Assembly: GCA_934635045.1 (NCBI GenBank)
Contig: CAKTZA010000010.1
Coordinates: forward strand, 1-64,000
Origin: an uncultured Kiritimatiellota bacterium
Lineage (GTDB): Bacteria; Verrucomicrobiota; Kiritimatiellia; RFP12; UBA1067
DNA: 64,000 bases
Direction of reading: 5' to 3'
The notes beneath the pieces are model-generated. The model was given only the letters and a program-made list of their open reading frames with translations. It searched no databases and had not been told where the DNA came from. The position numbers and the translations under genes are program-made. Shown here one piece after another: positions 33,115 through 42,403 of the stretch; position 1 is the first letter of the stretch, and each line of letters opens with the position of its first letter.

Positions 33115-34101
33115 ATGATCGACAGCGCGCTCATCGAGAACCTTCTGACGCGGATTCCGTCCGTCGAGGCGGAACTGGGCGATCCCGCCGTCCTGCAGGA
33201 TCGCAAGCGGTACTTGGCGGTGCTGGCCGACTACCGCTTCCTCAAGAAGCTCGACTACGCCTATGTCGCGTGGCAGCTTGGCGAGGCGACGGAGCGCGAG
33301 CTGTCCGCCGCGCTGCTGAAGCCCGATCCGCTCGAAGATCGCAACGCGGTGATGGAGATCCGCGCCGGGACGGGCGGCGAGGAGGCGGCCCTCTTCGCGG
33401 GTGACCTCTTCCGCATGTACAGCCGGTATGCGGAGCAGAAGGGCTGGAAGGTCGAGGTGCAGCACGAGAACAAGACCTCGCTGAACGGCTACAAGGAAAT
33501 CGTCTTCCTCGTCAAGGGCGAGGGCGCGTATGGGGCGCTGCGCTTCGAGTCGGGCGGCCATCGCGTCCAGCGCGTCCCCGAGACGGAGACGCAGGGGCGC
33601 ATCCACACGTCCGCCGCGACGGTCGTCGTCTTCCCGGAGGCGGACGAGACGGACGAGCTCGACATCCCGGAGAAGGATATTCGCATCGACCTCTTCTGCG
33701 CGGGCGGCGCGGGCGGCCAGCACGTCAACAAGACGGAGTCCGCCGTGCGCATGACGCACCTGCCGACGGGCCTCGTCGCCGTCTGCCAGGACGAGCGCTC
33801 GCAGATCCGCAACCGCGAGAAGTGCTTCGCGACGCTGAAGGCGCGCATTCTTGACTTCAGGCGCCGTGAGGAGGAGGCGAAGCTCGGCGCCGACCGCCTG
33901 ACGCTGCGCGGCAGCGGCGACCGGTCGGAGAAGATCCGCACGTACAACTTTCCGCAGAACCGCCTGACGGATCACCGCATCGGCCTGACGCTCTACGCGC
34001 TCGACCGCATCATCGACGGTGACCTCGCGGAGCTGCTTGACGCCCTGCGCAACAACGACCTCGACGAGCGCCTGAAGCGGGCGCTGGCGGAAAAGCGTTG
34101 A
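33115..34101 (+). CDS. prfA: Peptide chain release factor 1
   Basis: The 328-residue factor ends translation at UAA and UAG. The RF1 specificity motif P-x-T appears as PET in RVQRVPETETQGRIHTSA. The catalytic GGQ is in AGGAGGQHVNKTES. The C-terminal part contains IRTYNFPQNRLTDHRI. It is about 30 residues shorter than most RF1 proteins, mainly in the N-terminal domain. The ATG at 33115 starts immediately after a pyrimidine tract, so a Shine-Dalgarno site is missing; an internal start is unlikely because conserved N-terminal helices begin there. It follows rpmE. The PrmC methyltransferase often found next to it is not in the window. Confidence 0.93.
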   Translation: MIDSALIENLLTRIPSVEAELGDPAVLQDRKRYLAVLADYRFLKKLDYAYVAWQLGEATERELSAALLKPDPLEDRNAVMEIRAGTGGEEAALFAGDLFRMYSRYAEQKGWKVEVQHENKTSLNGYKEIVFLVKGEGAYGALRFESGGHRVQRVPETETQGRIHTSAATVVVFPEADETDELDIPEKDIRIDLFCAGGAGGQHVNKTESAVRMTHLPTGLVAVCQDERSQIRNREKCFATLKARILDFRRREEEAKLGADRLTLRGSGDRSEKIRTYNFPQNRLTDHRIGLTLYALDRIIDGDLAELLDALRNNDLDERLKRALAEKR

Positions 34102-34161
34102 TACCGCGCCGTTTGACGGCCGAAGGCGTGATGGCGGCAAGTGGTGCGGATGGATTTTTGC

Positions 34162-34167
34162 TATAAT
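34162..34167 (+). promoter_or_regulatory. -10 box TATAAT (lpxI), leaderless
   Basis: TTGCTATAATCC lies nine bases before the ATG at 34177, so the lpxI-lpxB mRNA is probably leaderless. Confidence 0.6.
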
Positions 34168-34176
34168 CCCCCCATT

Positions 34177-35013
34177 ATGATTTCAAAACTGCTGGTCATC
34201 GCGGGGAAGGGAGACTATCCGCGCCTTGTCATTGCGGGCGCGCGCAAGGCGGGCGTGCCGAAGGTCGATGTGCTGTCCGTCAAGGGCTCGTGCGAGCGCA
34301 AGACGCGTCGGCTCGCCGACGAGGCCTTCTCGTTCGCCGCCGGCGAGAGCGACAAGGCTGTCGTCTGGGCGGCGGCGCGCGGCTATGACGCGGCGATGCT
34401 CGCGGGGCAGGTGAGTCCGCTGTCGCTCTTTCGCGGCAAGTTCGACGAGACGGTGAAGGGCTGGCTGCGCGAGATGCCGGTCAAGAACGCGCACACGATC
34501 TTCGGACGGCTCGTCGCGGAATTCGTCAAGGCCGGCGTGAAGGTCATCGCGGCAAGCTCGTTCATGGACGGGCACTTCCCCGGCGTGGGGCCGCTCACGG
34601 CACGCGACCTGACGCCGCTCGAACGCGATGACGTGCGGCGCGGGCAGGAGGTCGCGCTCGATGTCGGGCGGCATGACGTCGGGCAGACCGTGCTCGTCAA
34701 GTCGGGGATGGTGCTTGCGGTCGAGGCGTTCGAGGGCACGAACGCGGCCATCAAGCGTGCGGGTTCGCTCGGACACGGCTCCGTCCTATTCAAGGCGGCG
34801 CGCGACGGGCACGACTGGCGCTTCGACATTCCCGTCGTCGGGCTGACGACGCTCAAGAAGATGAAGAAGGCGGGCGTGACGGCGCTCGGCTTCCAGGCGG
34901 GGCGGCTGCTGCTGCTCGACCGCGCGAAGGTCGTCGACTTCGCGAACCGCAACGGCATCGCCATCGTCGGCATCGATTCGGGTCTGCCGCCCGCGCCCCT
35001 GCGGCCCTGCTGA
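34177..35013 (+). CDS. lpxI: UDP-2,3-diacylglucosamine pyrophosphatase LpxI
   Basis: The 278-residue protein matches the LpxI (DUF1009) plan. The N-terminal domain begins ISKLLVIAGKGDYPRL and contains MLAGQVSPLSLFRGKFD. The C-terminal domain has LVKSGMVLAVEAFEGTNAAI, then KAARDGHDWRFDIPVVG and FQAGRLLLLDRAKV. It hydrolyses UDP-2,3-diacylglucosamine to lipid X and UMP, the step before LpxB. lpxB follows after 30 bases, so the two consecutive lipid A steps form one unit. LpxI replaces LpxH in many alpha-proteobacteria and PVC bacteria. Confidence 0.9.
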   Translation: MISKLLVIAGKGDYPRLVIAGARKAGVPKVDVLSVKGSCERKTRRLADEAFSFAAGESDKAVVWAAARGYDAAMLAGQVSPLSLFRGKFDETVKGWLREMPVKNAHTIFGRLVAEFVKAGVKVIAASSFMDGHFPGVGPLTARDLTPLERDDVRRGQEVALDVGRHDVGQTVLVKSGMVLAVEAFEGTNAAIKRAGSLGHGSVLFKAARDGHDWRFDIPVVGLTTLKKMKKAGVTALGFQAGRLLLLDRAKVVDFANRNGIAIVGIDSGLPPAPLRPC

Positions 35014-35043
35014 CGCGACCACGAGAAAGAAGGAGGAAAGGCA

Positions 35044-36159
35044 ATGAAGATTCTGCTGTTGGCCGGCGAGGAGTCCGGCATGATCTACCGCGAGAAGATC
35101 GCGGCGAAGATTCGCGCGCGGTGTCCCGACGCGGAAATCCGTGGCTATGGCGACTACGGCTTCAAGACGGGCGACCTCGCCGTCATGGGCATCGTGCAGG
35201 TGCTGAAGAAGCTGCGCTACTTTCTCGGCGTCAAGAGGACGATGGAGCGCGCGATTGACGAATGGCGCCCGGATGTCGTCTGCACGGTCGACTATCCGGG
35301 CCTCAACCTGAAGCTCGCCGCGTACGCGAAGGCGAAAGGCATCCGGGCCGTGCACGTGGTCTGTCCCCAGGTCTGGGCATGGCACCAGAGCCGCATCCCG
35401 AAGATCGAGCGGTCGCTCGACAAGATCTGCTGCTTCTTTCCGTTCGAGCCGCAGATCTTCCGCCCTGGCCTCGGCGTGTTCGTCGGGCATCCGCTGGTGG
35501 AGGAGATGTGGGAGGAAGGAAGAAGGAAAAAGGAAGAAGGAAGAAGGAAAAGGGAAGAAGGGAAAGGGGATGGGGGGCCGCTGCTGGCGCTCCTGCCGGG
35601 GAGCCGCCTTGGCGAGATTCGCCATCATCTGCCGAAGCTGATGCAGGCCATCATGCAGTTGCGGAAGGAAATGCCGACTCTGCGCGTCGTCATTCCGGCG
35701 GCGAACGAGAAGGCGCAGCGGGCGATTGTGGCGCTTGGTGGGGCGCATCCGCCGTTCGAGATCCAGGCAGGCGGGGCGCGCGAGCTGCTGCGCCGGGCGG
35801 ACGCGGCGGTCGTCGCGAGCGGCACGGCGACGCTGGAGGCGGCCCTCGCGCGGTGCCCGACGGTGCTCGTCTATCACGTCGATCTCCTGTTCGAGATCAT
35901 CTGCCGCATCACCCTCAAGGGCGTGAAGCACATCGGCCTCATCAACATCGTCTGCGAGAAGACGGGGCACGACTGCCCGATGCCCGAACTGATCCAGCAG
36001 GACTTCACCGTGCCGAAGATGCTTTCGTATCTGCGCCCGTGGCTGACGGATCCGTCGGCGAACGCCGCCGCGCGCGGCGCGCTGGAGAAGGCCGTCGGCC
36101 TGCTCAAGACGGACGGCGATGCCGTCGCGAAGATCGTCAGCGCTTTAGGGATCGATTGA
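35044..36159 (+). CDS. lpxB: Lipid A disaccharide synthase
   Basis: The 371-residue GT19 enzyme joins lipid X and UDP-diacylglucosamine. Family segments are LLAGEESGMIYREKI, VDYPGLNLKLA, CPQVWAWHQSRIPKI, FVGHPLVEE, LLPGSRLGEI, and VASGTATLEAAL. Between GHPLVEEMW and LLALLPGSR lies a run of Glu, Lys, Arg and Gly (about residues 156-178) encoded by a pure purine tract; relatives have a shorter variable linker there. The ATG follows AAGGAGG. Its last 15 bases overlap the 3' end of the convergent MATE gene. Confidence 0.93.
   Translation: MKILLLAGEESGMIYREKIAAKIRARCPDAEIRGYGDYGFKTGDLAVMGIVQVLKKLRYFLGVKRTMERAIDEWRPDVVCTVDYPGLNLKLAAYAKAKGIRAVHVVCPQVWAWHQSRIPKIERSLDKICCFFPFEPQIFRPGLGVFVGHPLVEEMWEEGRRKKEEGRRKREEGKGDGGPLLALLPGSRLGEIRHHLPKLMQAIMQLRKEMPTLRVVIPAANEKAQRAIVALGGAHPPFEIQAGGARELLRRADAAVVASGTATLEAALARCPTVLVYHVDLLFEIICRITLKGVKHIGLINIVCEKTGHDCPMPELIQQDFTVPKMLSYLRPWLTDPSANAAARGALEKAVGLLKTDGDAVAKIVSALGID
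35509..35577 (+). repeat. In-frame polypurine insert in lpxB
   Basis: About 69 bases made almost only of A and G in GGAAGAA-type units. It encodes a charged EEGRRKKEEGRRK-type linker between the two Rossmann-like halves. It corresponds to a single arm of the hairpin insert in glgB. Confidence 0.6.
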
Positions 36160-37488
36160 GCGGGCGAAGCTGCGGCCGACCCACGCCTTCGCGTGCCAGC
36201 GGCGGCAGAGGAAGATGCCGCGCAGGTTCTCGTCGAGCGCGAAGGCGACCCACGCGCCGACGATGCCCCAGCCGAACGGGATCGCGAAGAGCCAGCCGAG
36301 CCCGACCGCGACGCCCCACTGGAACGTCACCCCCACGAGCAGCGGATAGACCGCGTCGCCCGTCGCGCGCAGCGTGCCGCAGGCGAAGATGTTCCGCACG
36401 CGCCCGACCTCCAGCGCGCAGTCGACCCAGAGGATGATGACGCCGAGGCGGATCACCTCCGCGTTCTTCGTGAGCGCGGCGAAGATCCACGGCCCGCCGA
36501 GCGCGAGGAGGACGCTGCACGTCAGCGTGATCGCCATGCTGCGCCGCAGGAAGAAGTTCCCCATCAGGTAGGCCGGCGTGTAGCGCGAGCGGCCGACGAG
36601 GTGGCCGACGAGGATGTCGCCGCCCTGCGTGATGCTCACGCAGAAGAGGTAGACGAACATGATGCAGTTCACCGCGTAGGTGCGCACGACCAGCGCGTCC
36701 GTGCTGATCTTGTTCACGAAATAGGTGATCGTGACTTGCGAGAGGCAGTACGACAGCTCCTCGCCCATCGCCGGGAAGCCGATCTTGAAGACGTTGCGCA
36801 GCTCGCCCCAGGGGAACGGGCGGAACCAGGCGAGCGGGAACTTCGGGATGTGCGTCTGGAAGTGGATCGCCGCGATCAGGACGCAGGCGACGATGCGGCT
36901 CGCGGCCGTCGCCCACGCCGCGCCCGCGACGCCCATCTCCGGGCAGCCCCAGTGTCCGAAGATGAGCGCGTAGTCGCCGAGCGTGTTCACGGCGTTCGCG
37001 ACCGCCACGACGGCCATCGGGGCCTTCACGCGGTCGACGCTGCGCAGGGACGCGCTGAACGCGAACGCGATCGACTGGAAGAACGAGAGCGCGCCCGTGA
37101 TCCGCAGGTAGTCGGCGCCGTCGGCGACCAGTTCCTCCCGCAGGCCCATGAGGCGCACGATCTCCTCGGCGCGGAAGTAGAGCGCCGCGCTCACGACGAG
37201 GCCGACGGCCGCGTTCAGGATCAGGGCGAGGCCGACGACCTGCACGAGCCGCTTGCGCAGCCCGGCGCCGTGGTACTGGGCGCAGACGATCGCCGCGCCC
37301 GTCGAGACGAACTGGTAGACGAGGAAGACGAGCGCGATGATCTGGTTGTCGAGCCCGACGGCCGCGACCGCGTTGTCGCTGTAGCGCGAGAGCATCAGCG
37401 TGTCGACGAAGCCGACGAGCATGACGAGGGCGATCTCCATGAAGATGGGGACCGTCAGCCTCTTCAGTTGTGTCTTCAGCGATTCCAT
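36145..37488 (-). CDS. MATE-family multidrug exporter
   Basis: The 447-residue membrane protein starts MESLKTQLKRLTVPIFMEIAL and has twelve predicted helices in two homologous halves. MLVGFVDTLMLSRYSDNAVAAVG is the typical helix 1-2 region, and VNTLGDYALIFGHWGCPEMGVAGAAWAT the centre of the first half. MATE proteins export cationic compounds using sodium or proton gradients. The window's sodium pump makes sodium coupling possible but not shown. The start lies 11 bases from a divergent TATAAT box, so its mRNA leader is only a few bases long. Its end overlaps lpxB. Confidence 0.9.
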   Translation of the reverse strand: MESLKTQLKRLTVPIFMEIALVMLVGFVDTLMLSRYSDNAVAAVGLDNQIIALVFLVYQFVSTGAAIVCAQYHGAGLRKRLVQVVGLALILNAAVGLVVSAALYFRAEEIVRLMGLREELVADGADYLRITGALSFFQSIAFAFSASLRSVDRVKAPMAVVAVANAVNTLGDYALIFGHWGCPEMGVAGAAWATAASRIVACVLIAAIHFQTHIPKFPLAWFRPFPWGELRNVFKIGFPAMGEELSYCLSQVTITYFVNKISTDALVVRTYAVNCIMFVYLFCVSITQGGDILVGHLVGRSRYTPAYLMGNFFLRRSMAITLTCSVLLALGGPWIFAALTKNAEVIRLGVIILWVDCALEVGRVRNIFACGTLRATGDAVYPLLVGVTFQWGVAVGLGWLFAIPFGWGIVGAWVAFALDENLRGIFLCRRWHAKAWVGRSFARSIDP

Positions 37489-37499
37489 AGCGGGCGCGT

Positions 37500-37562
37500 A
37501 TTATACCAAATCGGTCCGCCGTCGGACGGGGGCGGGCACGGCGGATGCGGATATGGTATAAT
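37500..37562. promoter_or_regulatory. Divergent TATAAT promoters (MATE / SGNH esterase)
   Basis: The minus strand carries TTTGGTATAATACG with TATAAT at 37505-37500, for the MATE gene. The plus strand carries ATGGTATAATAAG with TATAAT at 37557-37562, for the esterase gene. Both have the extended TGG element. Confidence 0.65.
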
Positions 37563-37600
37563 AAGCGGACTTTTCCATCAGAAGACGAAAGGATCGAGTC

Positions 37601-38740
37601 ATGAATGTACGTCTGCTGGCCGTGTCGTGGGGCCTGTCCCTCGTGGCGGCCGCCGCCTGCGCGAACCAGGCCGAGATCGCGAAGTGGGATCCGAACATGG
37701 CCCAGAAGGCGGCCGTCGTCACGAACGGCGTCAAGTGGATCGACGGCAGGTACCTGCCGCTCGAAGGGCGCGCCTTTGCCGATACGGAGCATTACTATGA
37801 CCGGCTGCCCGCGAACGTGACGACGAACGTCAACGGCGGCGTCCGCGCGATGAAGCACCACACGTCCGGCATGCTCTTCCGCTTCGTGACGGACTCGAAG
37901 CGTCTCGACTTCCGCTGGGTGCCCTACAACAAGGGCCTGTCGATGGACCATATGCCCTCGACGGGCGTCTCCGGCATCGACGTCTACCGCTGGGACGCGG
38001 CGAAGGGCCGCTGGCTCTATGTGCGGACGGGCCGCATCTGGGACGCGCAGAAGGGCGGCTCGCTGTCGATGGGCTGGACGCCCGGCACGCCGTGCCTCGT
38101 CAACCTGCCGCTCTACAACGGCGTGAAGAGCTTCGAGATGGGCATCGACCCTGCGGCGAAGGTCGAGACGTTCGCGCACACGAGCGGCGTCGAGAAGCCC
38201 GTCGTCTTCTACGGCACGTCGATCACGCACGGCGGGTGCTGCTCGCGTCCGGGCCTCGGCTTCGTGAACTGGGTCGGGCGCGACCTCGACGTGCCGGTCG
38301 TCGGCCTCGGCTTCTCGGGCTCGGGCCTGATGGAGCTCGAGATGAGCGAGCACCTCGCCCGCATCGACGCGAGCTGCTACGTCCTGGACTGCCTCTGGAA
38401 CATGGACCTCTCCGAGAAGGAGCGTCCCGGGCGCGCGGTCGAGACGAACTATGAGCCGTTCATCCGCAACCTCCGCGCGAAGCGCCCCGGCGTGCCGATC
38501 GTGATGGCCGAGCAGTGCGACGTGTTCATGGACGGGCCGAACGCGAAGGACCGCTTCATCCGCAAGCTCTACGAGAAGCTCGTCGCCGAGGGCTGGAAAG
38601 GCCTCGTCTACCTGCCGAAGGGCGGGATGTACACGGGAGACCTCGAGGGCACCGTGGACGGCTGCCACCCGAACGACCTCGGCATGCAGTCGATGGCGAA
38701 GGCCTTCGGGAAGGCCGTCCGCAAGGCCCTGGGGCTTTGA
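37601..38740 (+). CDS. Secreted SGNH/GDSL-type esterase with N-terminal accessory domain
   Basis: The 379-residue protein has a signal peptide (about 1-22, ending ACA). An N-terminal beta domain (about 40-185, VKWIDGRYLPLEGRAF, MLFRFVTDSKRLDFRW) precedes the hydrolase. The SGNH blocks are YGTSITHGG (Ser207), GLGFSGSG, and DGCHPNDLG with Asp353 and His356. Proteins of this plan remove acyl groups from carbohydrates outside the cytoplasm; the exact substrate is unknown. The ATG is 38 bases from the -10 box, with GACGAAAGGA as ribosome site. It stands alone. Confidence 0.87.
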   Translation: MNVRLLAVSWGLSLVAAAACANQAEIAKWDPNMAQKAAVVTNGVKWIDGRYLPLEGRAFADTEHYYDRLPANVTTNVNGGVRAMKHHTSGMLFRFVTDSKRLDFRWVPYNKGLSMDHMPSTGVSGIDVYRWDAAKGRWLYVRTGRIWDAQKGGSLSMGWTPGTPCLVNLPLYNGVKSFEMGIDPAAKVETFAHTSGVEKPVVFYGTSITHGGCCSRPGLGFVNWVGRDLDVPVVGLGFSGSGLMELEMSEHLARIDASCYVLDCLWNMDLSEKERPGRAVETNYEPFIRNLRAKRPGVPIVMAEQCDVFMDGPNAKDRFIRKLYEKLVAEGWKGLVYLPKGGMYTGDLEGTVDGCHPNDLGMQSMAKAFGKAVRKALGL

Positions 38741-38751
38741 CGCAAATATGG

Positions 38752-38757
38752 TATACT
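38752..38757 (+). promoter_or_regulatory. -10 box TATACT (acyl-CoA dehydrogenase)
   Basis: ATATGGTATACTACACC, 52 bases before the ATG at 38810; AAGGAG follows as ribosome site. Confidence 0.6.
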
Positions 38758-38809
38758 ACACCTCTTCATACGCAAAGACAGAGACATCTTGACAGTTTAA
38801 GGAGAACGC

Positions 38810-40540
38810 ATGGCTAACTTCTACAAGGACAACCCGGACATCCAGAACGTCATCGACGTGCTTGACCTCACCGAGGTCGCGGCGCTGCTGGAGGATGACT
38901 TCAAGTTCGCGAAGGACTATCCCTTCGCGCCGAAGGACGCGGCGGACGCGCTCGACAACTACAAGCGCGCGCTCGACCTCTGCGGCGATATCATGGCGAA
39001 CCGCATCGCGCCCCTCGCGGAGGAGACCGACCAGGTCGGCAACACGCTGAACGCGGACGGCTCGGTGACGCGCGCGCCCGGCATGAAGCTCGCGCTGGAG
39101 CTCTTCGGCAAGACGGGCCTCATGGGTGTCACGATCCCCTACTACCTCGGCGGCCTCAACATGCCCTGCACGATCCTCACGGCGTGCAACGACATCGTCT
39201 CGCGCGGCGACGCGGGCCTCATGAACCTCTTCGGCCTTCAGGGCATCGCCGAGACGATCAACCAGTTCGGCGACGAGGAGCTGAAGAAGCAGTACGTGCC
39301 GAAGCTCGTCACGGGCGAGATGACGGGCGCGATGGTCCTCACCGAGCCGGACGCGGGCAGCGACCTCCAGAGCGTCAAGACGACGGCGCACCAGGACGCG
39401 GACGGCAACTGGTTCGTGAACGGCGTCAAGCGCTTCATCACGAACGGCTGCGGCGAAGTGCTGCTCGTCCTCGCGCGCACGGAGCCCGAGTTCTCCGACG
39501 GACGCGGCCTCAGCTGCCTCCTCGTCGAGAACGGCCCGTGGGTCAAGGTGCGGCGTCTCGAGAACAAGCTCGGCATCCACGGCTCGCCGACGTGCGAGAT
39601 GGTCTTCACGGAAGCCCCGGCGAAGCTGATCGGCCTGCGCAAGCGCGGGCTCATCACCTACGTCATGGCCCTCATGAACGGCGCGCGCATGGGCATCGCC
39701 GCGCAGGGCACGGGCATCGGCGAGGCGGCCTACCGCGCCGCGCGCGACTACGCCGCGAGCCGCAAGCAGTTCGGCGTCACGATCGACAGCTTCCCCGCGC
39801 TCCGCGAGATCATGGCCACGATGAGCGTCGAGCTTCAGGCGAGCCGCCTCCTCACCTACTACTCGGCGAAGAACGTCGACCTGGAGGCCGGGCTGGACCG
39901 CAAGTTCAACGCGCTCAAGGGCACGCCGGAGGCGATGGACGTCCGCAAGCGCCTGAAGAAGGTCGCCGCGTTCAACAAGATGCTGACGCCGATGGCGAAG
40001 TACTACGGCTCGGAGATGTCGATGCGCAACGCGATGAGCGCGATTTCCGTCCTGGGCGGCTCCGGCTACATGAAGGACTACCCGTGCGAGCGCTACCTGC
40101 GCGACAGCCGCATCACGACGATCTACGAGGGCACCTCGCAGCTGCAGGTCGTCGCGGCGGTCGCGGGCGTGACGGGCGGGCTCGTCCACGACGTCCTCGA
40201 CGACATCCTCGGCGCGGGCTGGAGCCCGGCGCATCCGCGCATGACGCAGCTCCTCGCGGAGCTTGACGCGGCGGTCGCCTACGTGAAGGGCCGCGAAGAC
40301 GCGAAGGCGTACCACGACCTCTCGGCGCGCAAGCTCGTGGACGCGGGCATCGCGCTCGTCGTCGCCGCGCTCTTCGTCAAGGCGGCGGAGAAGCTCGACT
40401 ACAAGAAGGCGGCGCTCGACCACTGGCTCAACGTCGAGTTCCCGCGCGTCCGCGCCCTGCTTGCGCAGGTGACGGGCGGCTACGCGGGCTCGGTCGACGC
40501 CTTCGAGACGCTGGCCCCGGCCGTCCCGGTCGTGGACTGA
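38810..40540 (+). CDS. Acyl-CoA dehydrogenase family protein (long form)
   Basis: The 576-residue flavoprotein has an N-terminal helical domain (about 1-160), the beta domain with MVLTEPDAGSDLQSVKT and FITNG, and the C-terminal helical domain with ARMGIAAQGTGIGEAAYRAA and SRKQFG. The carboxylate region is IYEGTSQLQ. About 110 extra C-terminal residues form another helical region, as in the long FadE-like group. The enzyme introduces a trans-2 double bond into acyl-CoA and passes electrons to ETF. No ETF or CoA-ligase gene lies nearby. The substrate is unknown. The gene has its own promoter. Confidence 0.9.
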   Translation: MANFYKDNPDIQNVIDVLDLTEVAALLEDDFKFAKDYPFAPKDAADALDNYKRALDLCGDIMANRIAPLAEETDQVGNTLNADGSVTRAPGMKLALELFGKTGLMGVTIPYYLGGLNMPCTILTACNDIVSRGDAGLMNLFGLQGIAETINQFGDEELKKQYVPKLVTGEMTGAMVLTEPDAGSDLQSVKTTAHQDADGNWFVNGVKRFITNGCGEVLLVLARTEPEFSDGRGLSCLLVENGPWVKVRRLENKLGIHGSPTCEMVFTEAPAKLIGLRKRGLITYVMALMNGARMGIAAQGTGIGEAAYRAARDYAASRKQFGVTIDSFPALREIMATMSVELQASRLLTYYSAKNVDLEAGLDRKFNALKGTPEAMDVRKRLKKVAAFNKMLTPMAKYYGSEMSMRNAMSAISVLGGSGYMKDYPCERYLRDSRITTIYEGTSQLQVVAAVAGVTGGLVHDVLDDILGAGWSPAHPRMTQLLAELDAAVAYVKGREDAKAYHDLSARKLVDAGIALVVAALFVKAAEKLDYKKAALDHWLNVEFPRVRALLAQVTGGYAGSVDAFETLAPAVPVVD

Positions 40541-40564
40541 CGGGAGGCGGCGCACCGCTTTTTT

Positions 40565-42364
40565 ATGGACGGAGTTGGCATCGTCGAACTGAAGAAGCGC
40601 AAGCTGACGCTCCCGGAAGGGGGGCTGCGGCTCGCGTCTGGCGGCGTTCTCAAGGAAATCGAGGTCGCGTACGAGGAATGCGGCGCGCCGCTGGCGGCGG
40701 ACAACGTCATCTACATCTGTCACGCGCTGACAGGCGACGCGCACGTCGCGGGCGTCAAGCCGGGCGAGACGAAGCCGAGCGGCTGGTGGGAGGGCATGGT
40801 CGGCCCCGGGCGGGCGATCGACACGAACCGCTACCACGTCATCTGCGCGAACGTCCTCGGCGGCTGTTCGGGCACGACGGGGCCGATGTCGATCAACCCC
40901 GACACGGGCAAGCCCTACGGCTCGTCCTTCCCGCAGCACTCGTTCGACGATGCGGTGGACGTCTTTCGGATGCTGCTGAAGGAACTGGGCGTCACGCACC
41001 TGAAGGCCCTCATCGGCGGCAGCTACGGCGGCCTGCAGGTCGTGAACTGGATGACGCGCTTCCCGGACGACATGGATCAGGCCTGCCTCATCGCGACGTC
41101 GGCGAACCTCAACACGCAGGCGATCGCCTTCAGCGTGATGAGCCGCACCTCCATCACGGACGACCCGAAGTGGAACGGCGGCGACTACTACCTCGAAGGG
41201 GACGGCAAGGGCCCGCGCGCAGGGCTCGCCGCCGCGCGGCAGCTCGCGCACATCACCTACCTCTCGCGCGAGCTCCTGCAGAAGAAGTTCCAGCGCAACC
41301 TGCAGGCGAACTTCGTCGACGCGCCGGAGGCCGAGCGCGCCGAGCGCGACCGCCTCTTCAAGACGTATTTCCAGATCGAGAGCTACCTCGACTACCAGGC
41401 GATGAAGTTCGTGCGCCGCTTCGACGCGAACTCGTACCTGCACATCACGCGGTCAATGGATCTCGCCGACCCGTGCCGCGCCTACGGCTCGCTCGACGCG
41501 GCGTTTGCGCGCGTCAAGGCGCGGACGCTCGTCTGCTCCTACGAGAACGACATCCTCTTCCCCGCGTGGCAGTCGAAGGAGATCGTCCGTTCGCTCATGA
41601 AGGCGAACCGCCCCGTCTCGTACTGCCACCTCGAAAGCGGCACGGGCCACGACTCGTTCCTCACGGACATCGAGCACCTCTCGAAGGTCGTCGGCGGCTT
41701 CCTGACGGAACGTCCCGTCAAGGTGATGAAGTGGCAGGAGCGCCTGCACCGGAGCGTCCTCAAGATGGTGAAGCCGAACGCGCACGTCGTCGACATCGGC
41801 TGCGGCGACGGCACGCTCCTCGACGTGCTGCGCGCGAAGAAGAACGTGCGGGGCGACGGCGTGGAGATCGACGTCGAGCGCTACGAGGAGGCGATTGCGG
41901 ACGGCCACGACATCCTCTGGGAGGACGTGGACGAGGGCCTTTCGCTCGTGCCGGACGGCCACTACGACACGGCGGTCGTCTCGGACACGCTGCAGGAGGT
42001 GAAGAACCCGCGCGGGCTCCTGCACGAGGCCCTGCGCATCGCGGACGAGGCGATCGTCACGTTCCCGAACTTCGCGGCGTACCGCATCCGCCTGACGCTC
42101 GCGTTCACGGGGCGGCTCCCGGTCTCGAAGCAGCTGCCGTTCCAGTGGTACGACACGCCGAACATCCACTGCATCACGCTGAAGGACTTCCGCGCGCTCT
42201 GCGAGAAGGAGGGCCTCGCGGTCGTCGAGGTCCAGGCCGAGTCGCGCCACCTCCTCGGCAAGGTTTTGATGGCGCTCGGGCTGAAGAACCTCGGCGCGTC
42301 GCGCATCATCGCGCGCATCGCCAAGGCGGACGCCACCGCCCGGAAAGGAACGTCTGGGGGTTGA
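40565..42364 (+). CDS. metX: Homoserine O-acetyltransferase fused to MetW-like methyltransferase
   Basis: One 599-residue chain combines two usually separate methionine genes. Residues of about 1-375 are an alpha/beta hydrolase acyltransferase. It has ICHALTGDAHVAG, a Ser153 nucleophile in GGSYGG, Asp329 in YENDILFP and His362 in GHDSF. The acyl donor (acetyl or succinyl CoA) is not certain. Residues of about 385-590 are MetW, with the SAM-binding loop VVDIGCGDGTLL and VSDTLQEVKNPRGLLHEAL. MetW is thought to support MetX. There is no stop or frameshift between them. GGGAGG lies 18 bases before the ATG, a rather long spacing. The wza-like gene follows, with its promoter overlapping this stop. 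Confidence 0.9.
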   Translation: MDGVGIVELKKRKLTLPEGGLRLASGGVLKEIEVAYEECGAPLAADNVIYICHALTGDAHVAGVKPGETKPSGWWEGMVGPGRAIDTNRYHVICANVLGGCSGTTGPMSINPDTGKPYGSSFPQHSFDDAVDVFRMLLKELGVTHLKALIGGSYGGLQVVNWMTRFPDDMDQACLIATSANLNTQAIAFSVMSRTSITDDPKWNGGDYYLEGDGKGPRAGLAAARQLAHITYLSRELLQKKFQRNLQANFVDAPEAERAERDRLFKTYFQIESYLDYQAMKFVRRFDANSYLHITRSMDLADPCRAYGSLDAAFARVKARTLVCSYENDILFPAWQSKEIVRSLMKANRPVSYCHLESGTGHDSFLTDIEHLSKVVGGFLTERPVKVMKWQERLHRSVLKMVKPNAHVVDIGCGDGTLLDVLRAKKNVRGDGVEIDVERYEEAIADGHDILWEDVDEGLSLVPDGHYDTAVVSDTLQEVKNPRGLLHEALRIADEAIVTFPNFAAYRIRLTLAFTGRLPVSKQLPFQWYDTPNIHCITLKDFRALCEKEGLAVVEVQAESRHLLGKVLMALGLKNLGASRIIARIAKADATARKGTSGG

Positions 42365-42390
42365 CGTGTTCACCCGTTTGGGTGTATAAT
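42361..42390 (+). promoter_or_regulatory. Promoter of the polysaccharide export locus
   Basis: TTGACG (42361-42366) and TATAAT (42385-42390) are 18 bases apart. The -35 box overlaps the metX-metW stop. The -10 box ends 13 bases before the ATG at 42404, leaving a leader of only about six bases. Confidence 0.7.
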
Positions 42391-42403
42391 ACGAATCAAA
42401 ATT

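Noticed and set aside
40547..40564. Terminator-like GCGG-CGCA-CCGC-T6 after the acyl-CoA dehydrogenase gene
   Set aside because: The stem is only four base pairs and the T-run touches the metX-metW start codon; too weak to list.
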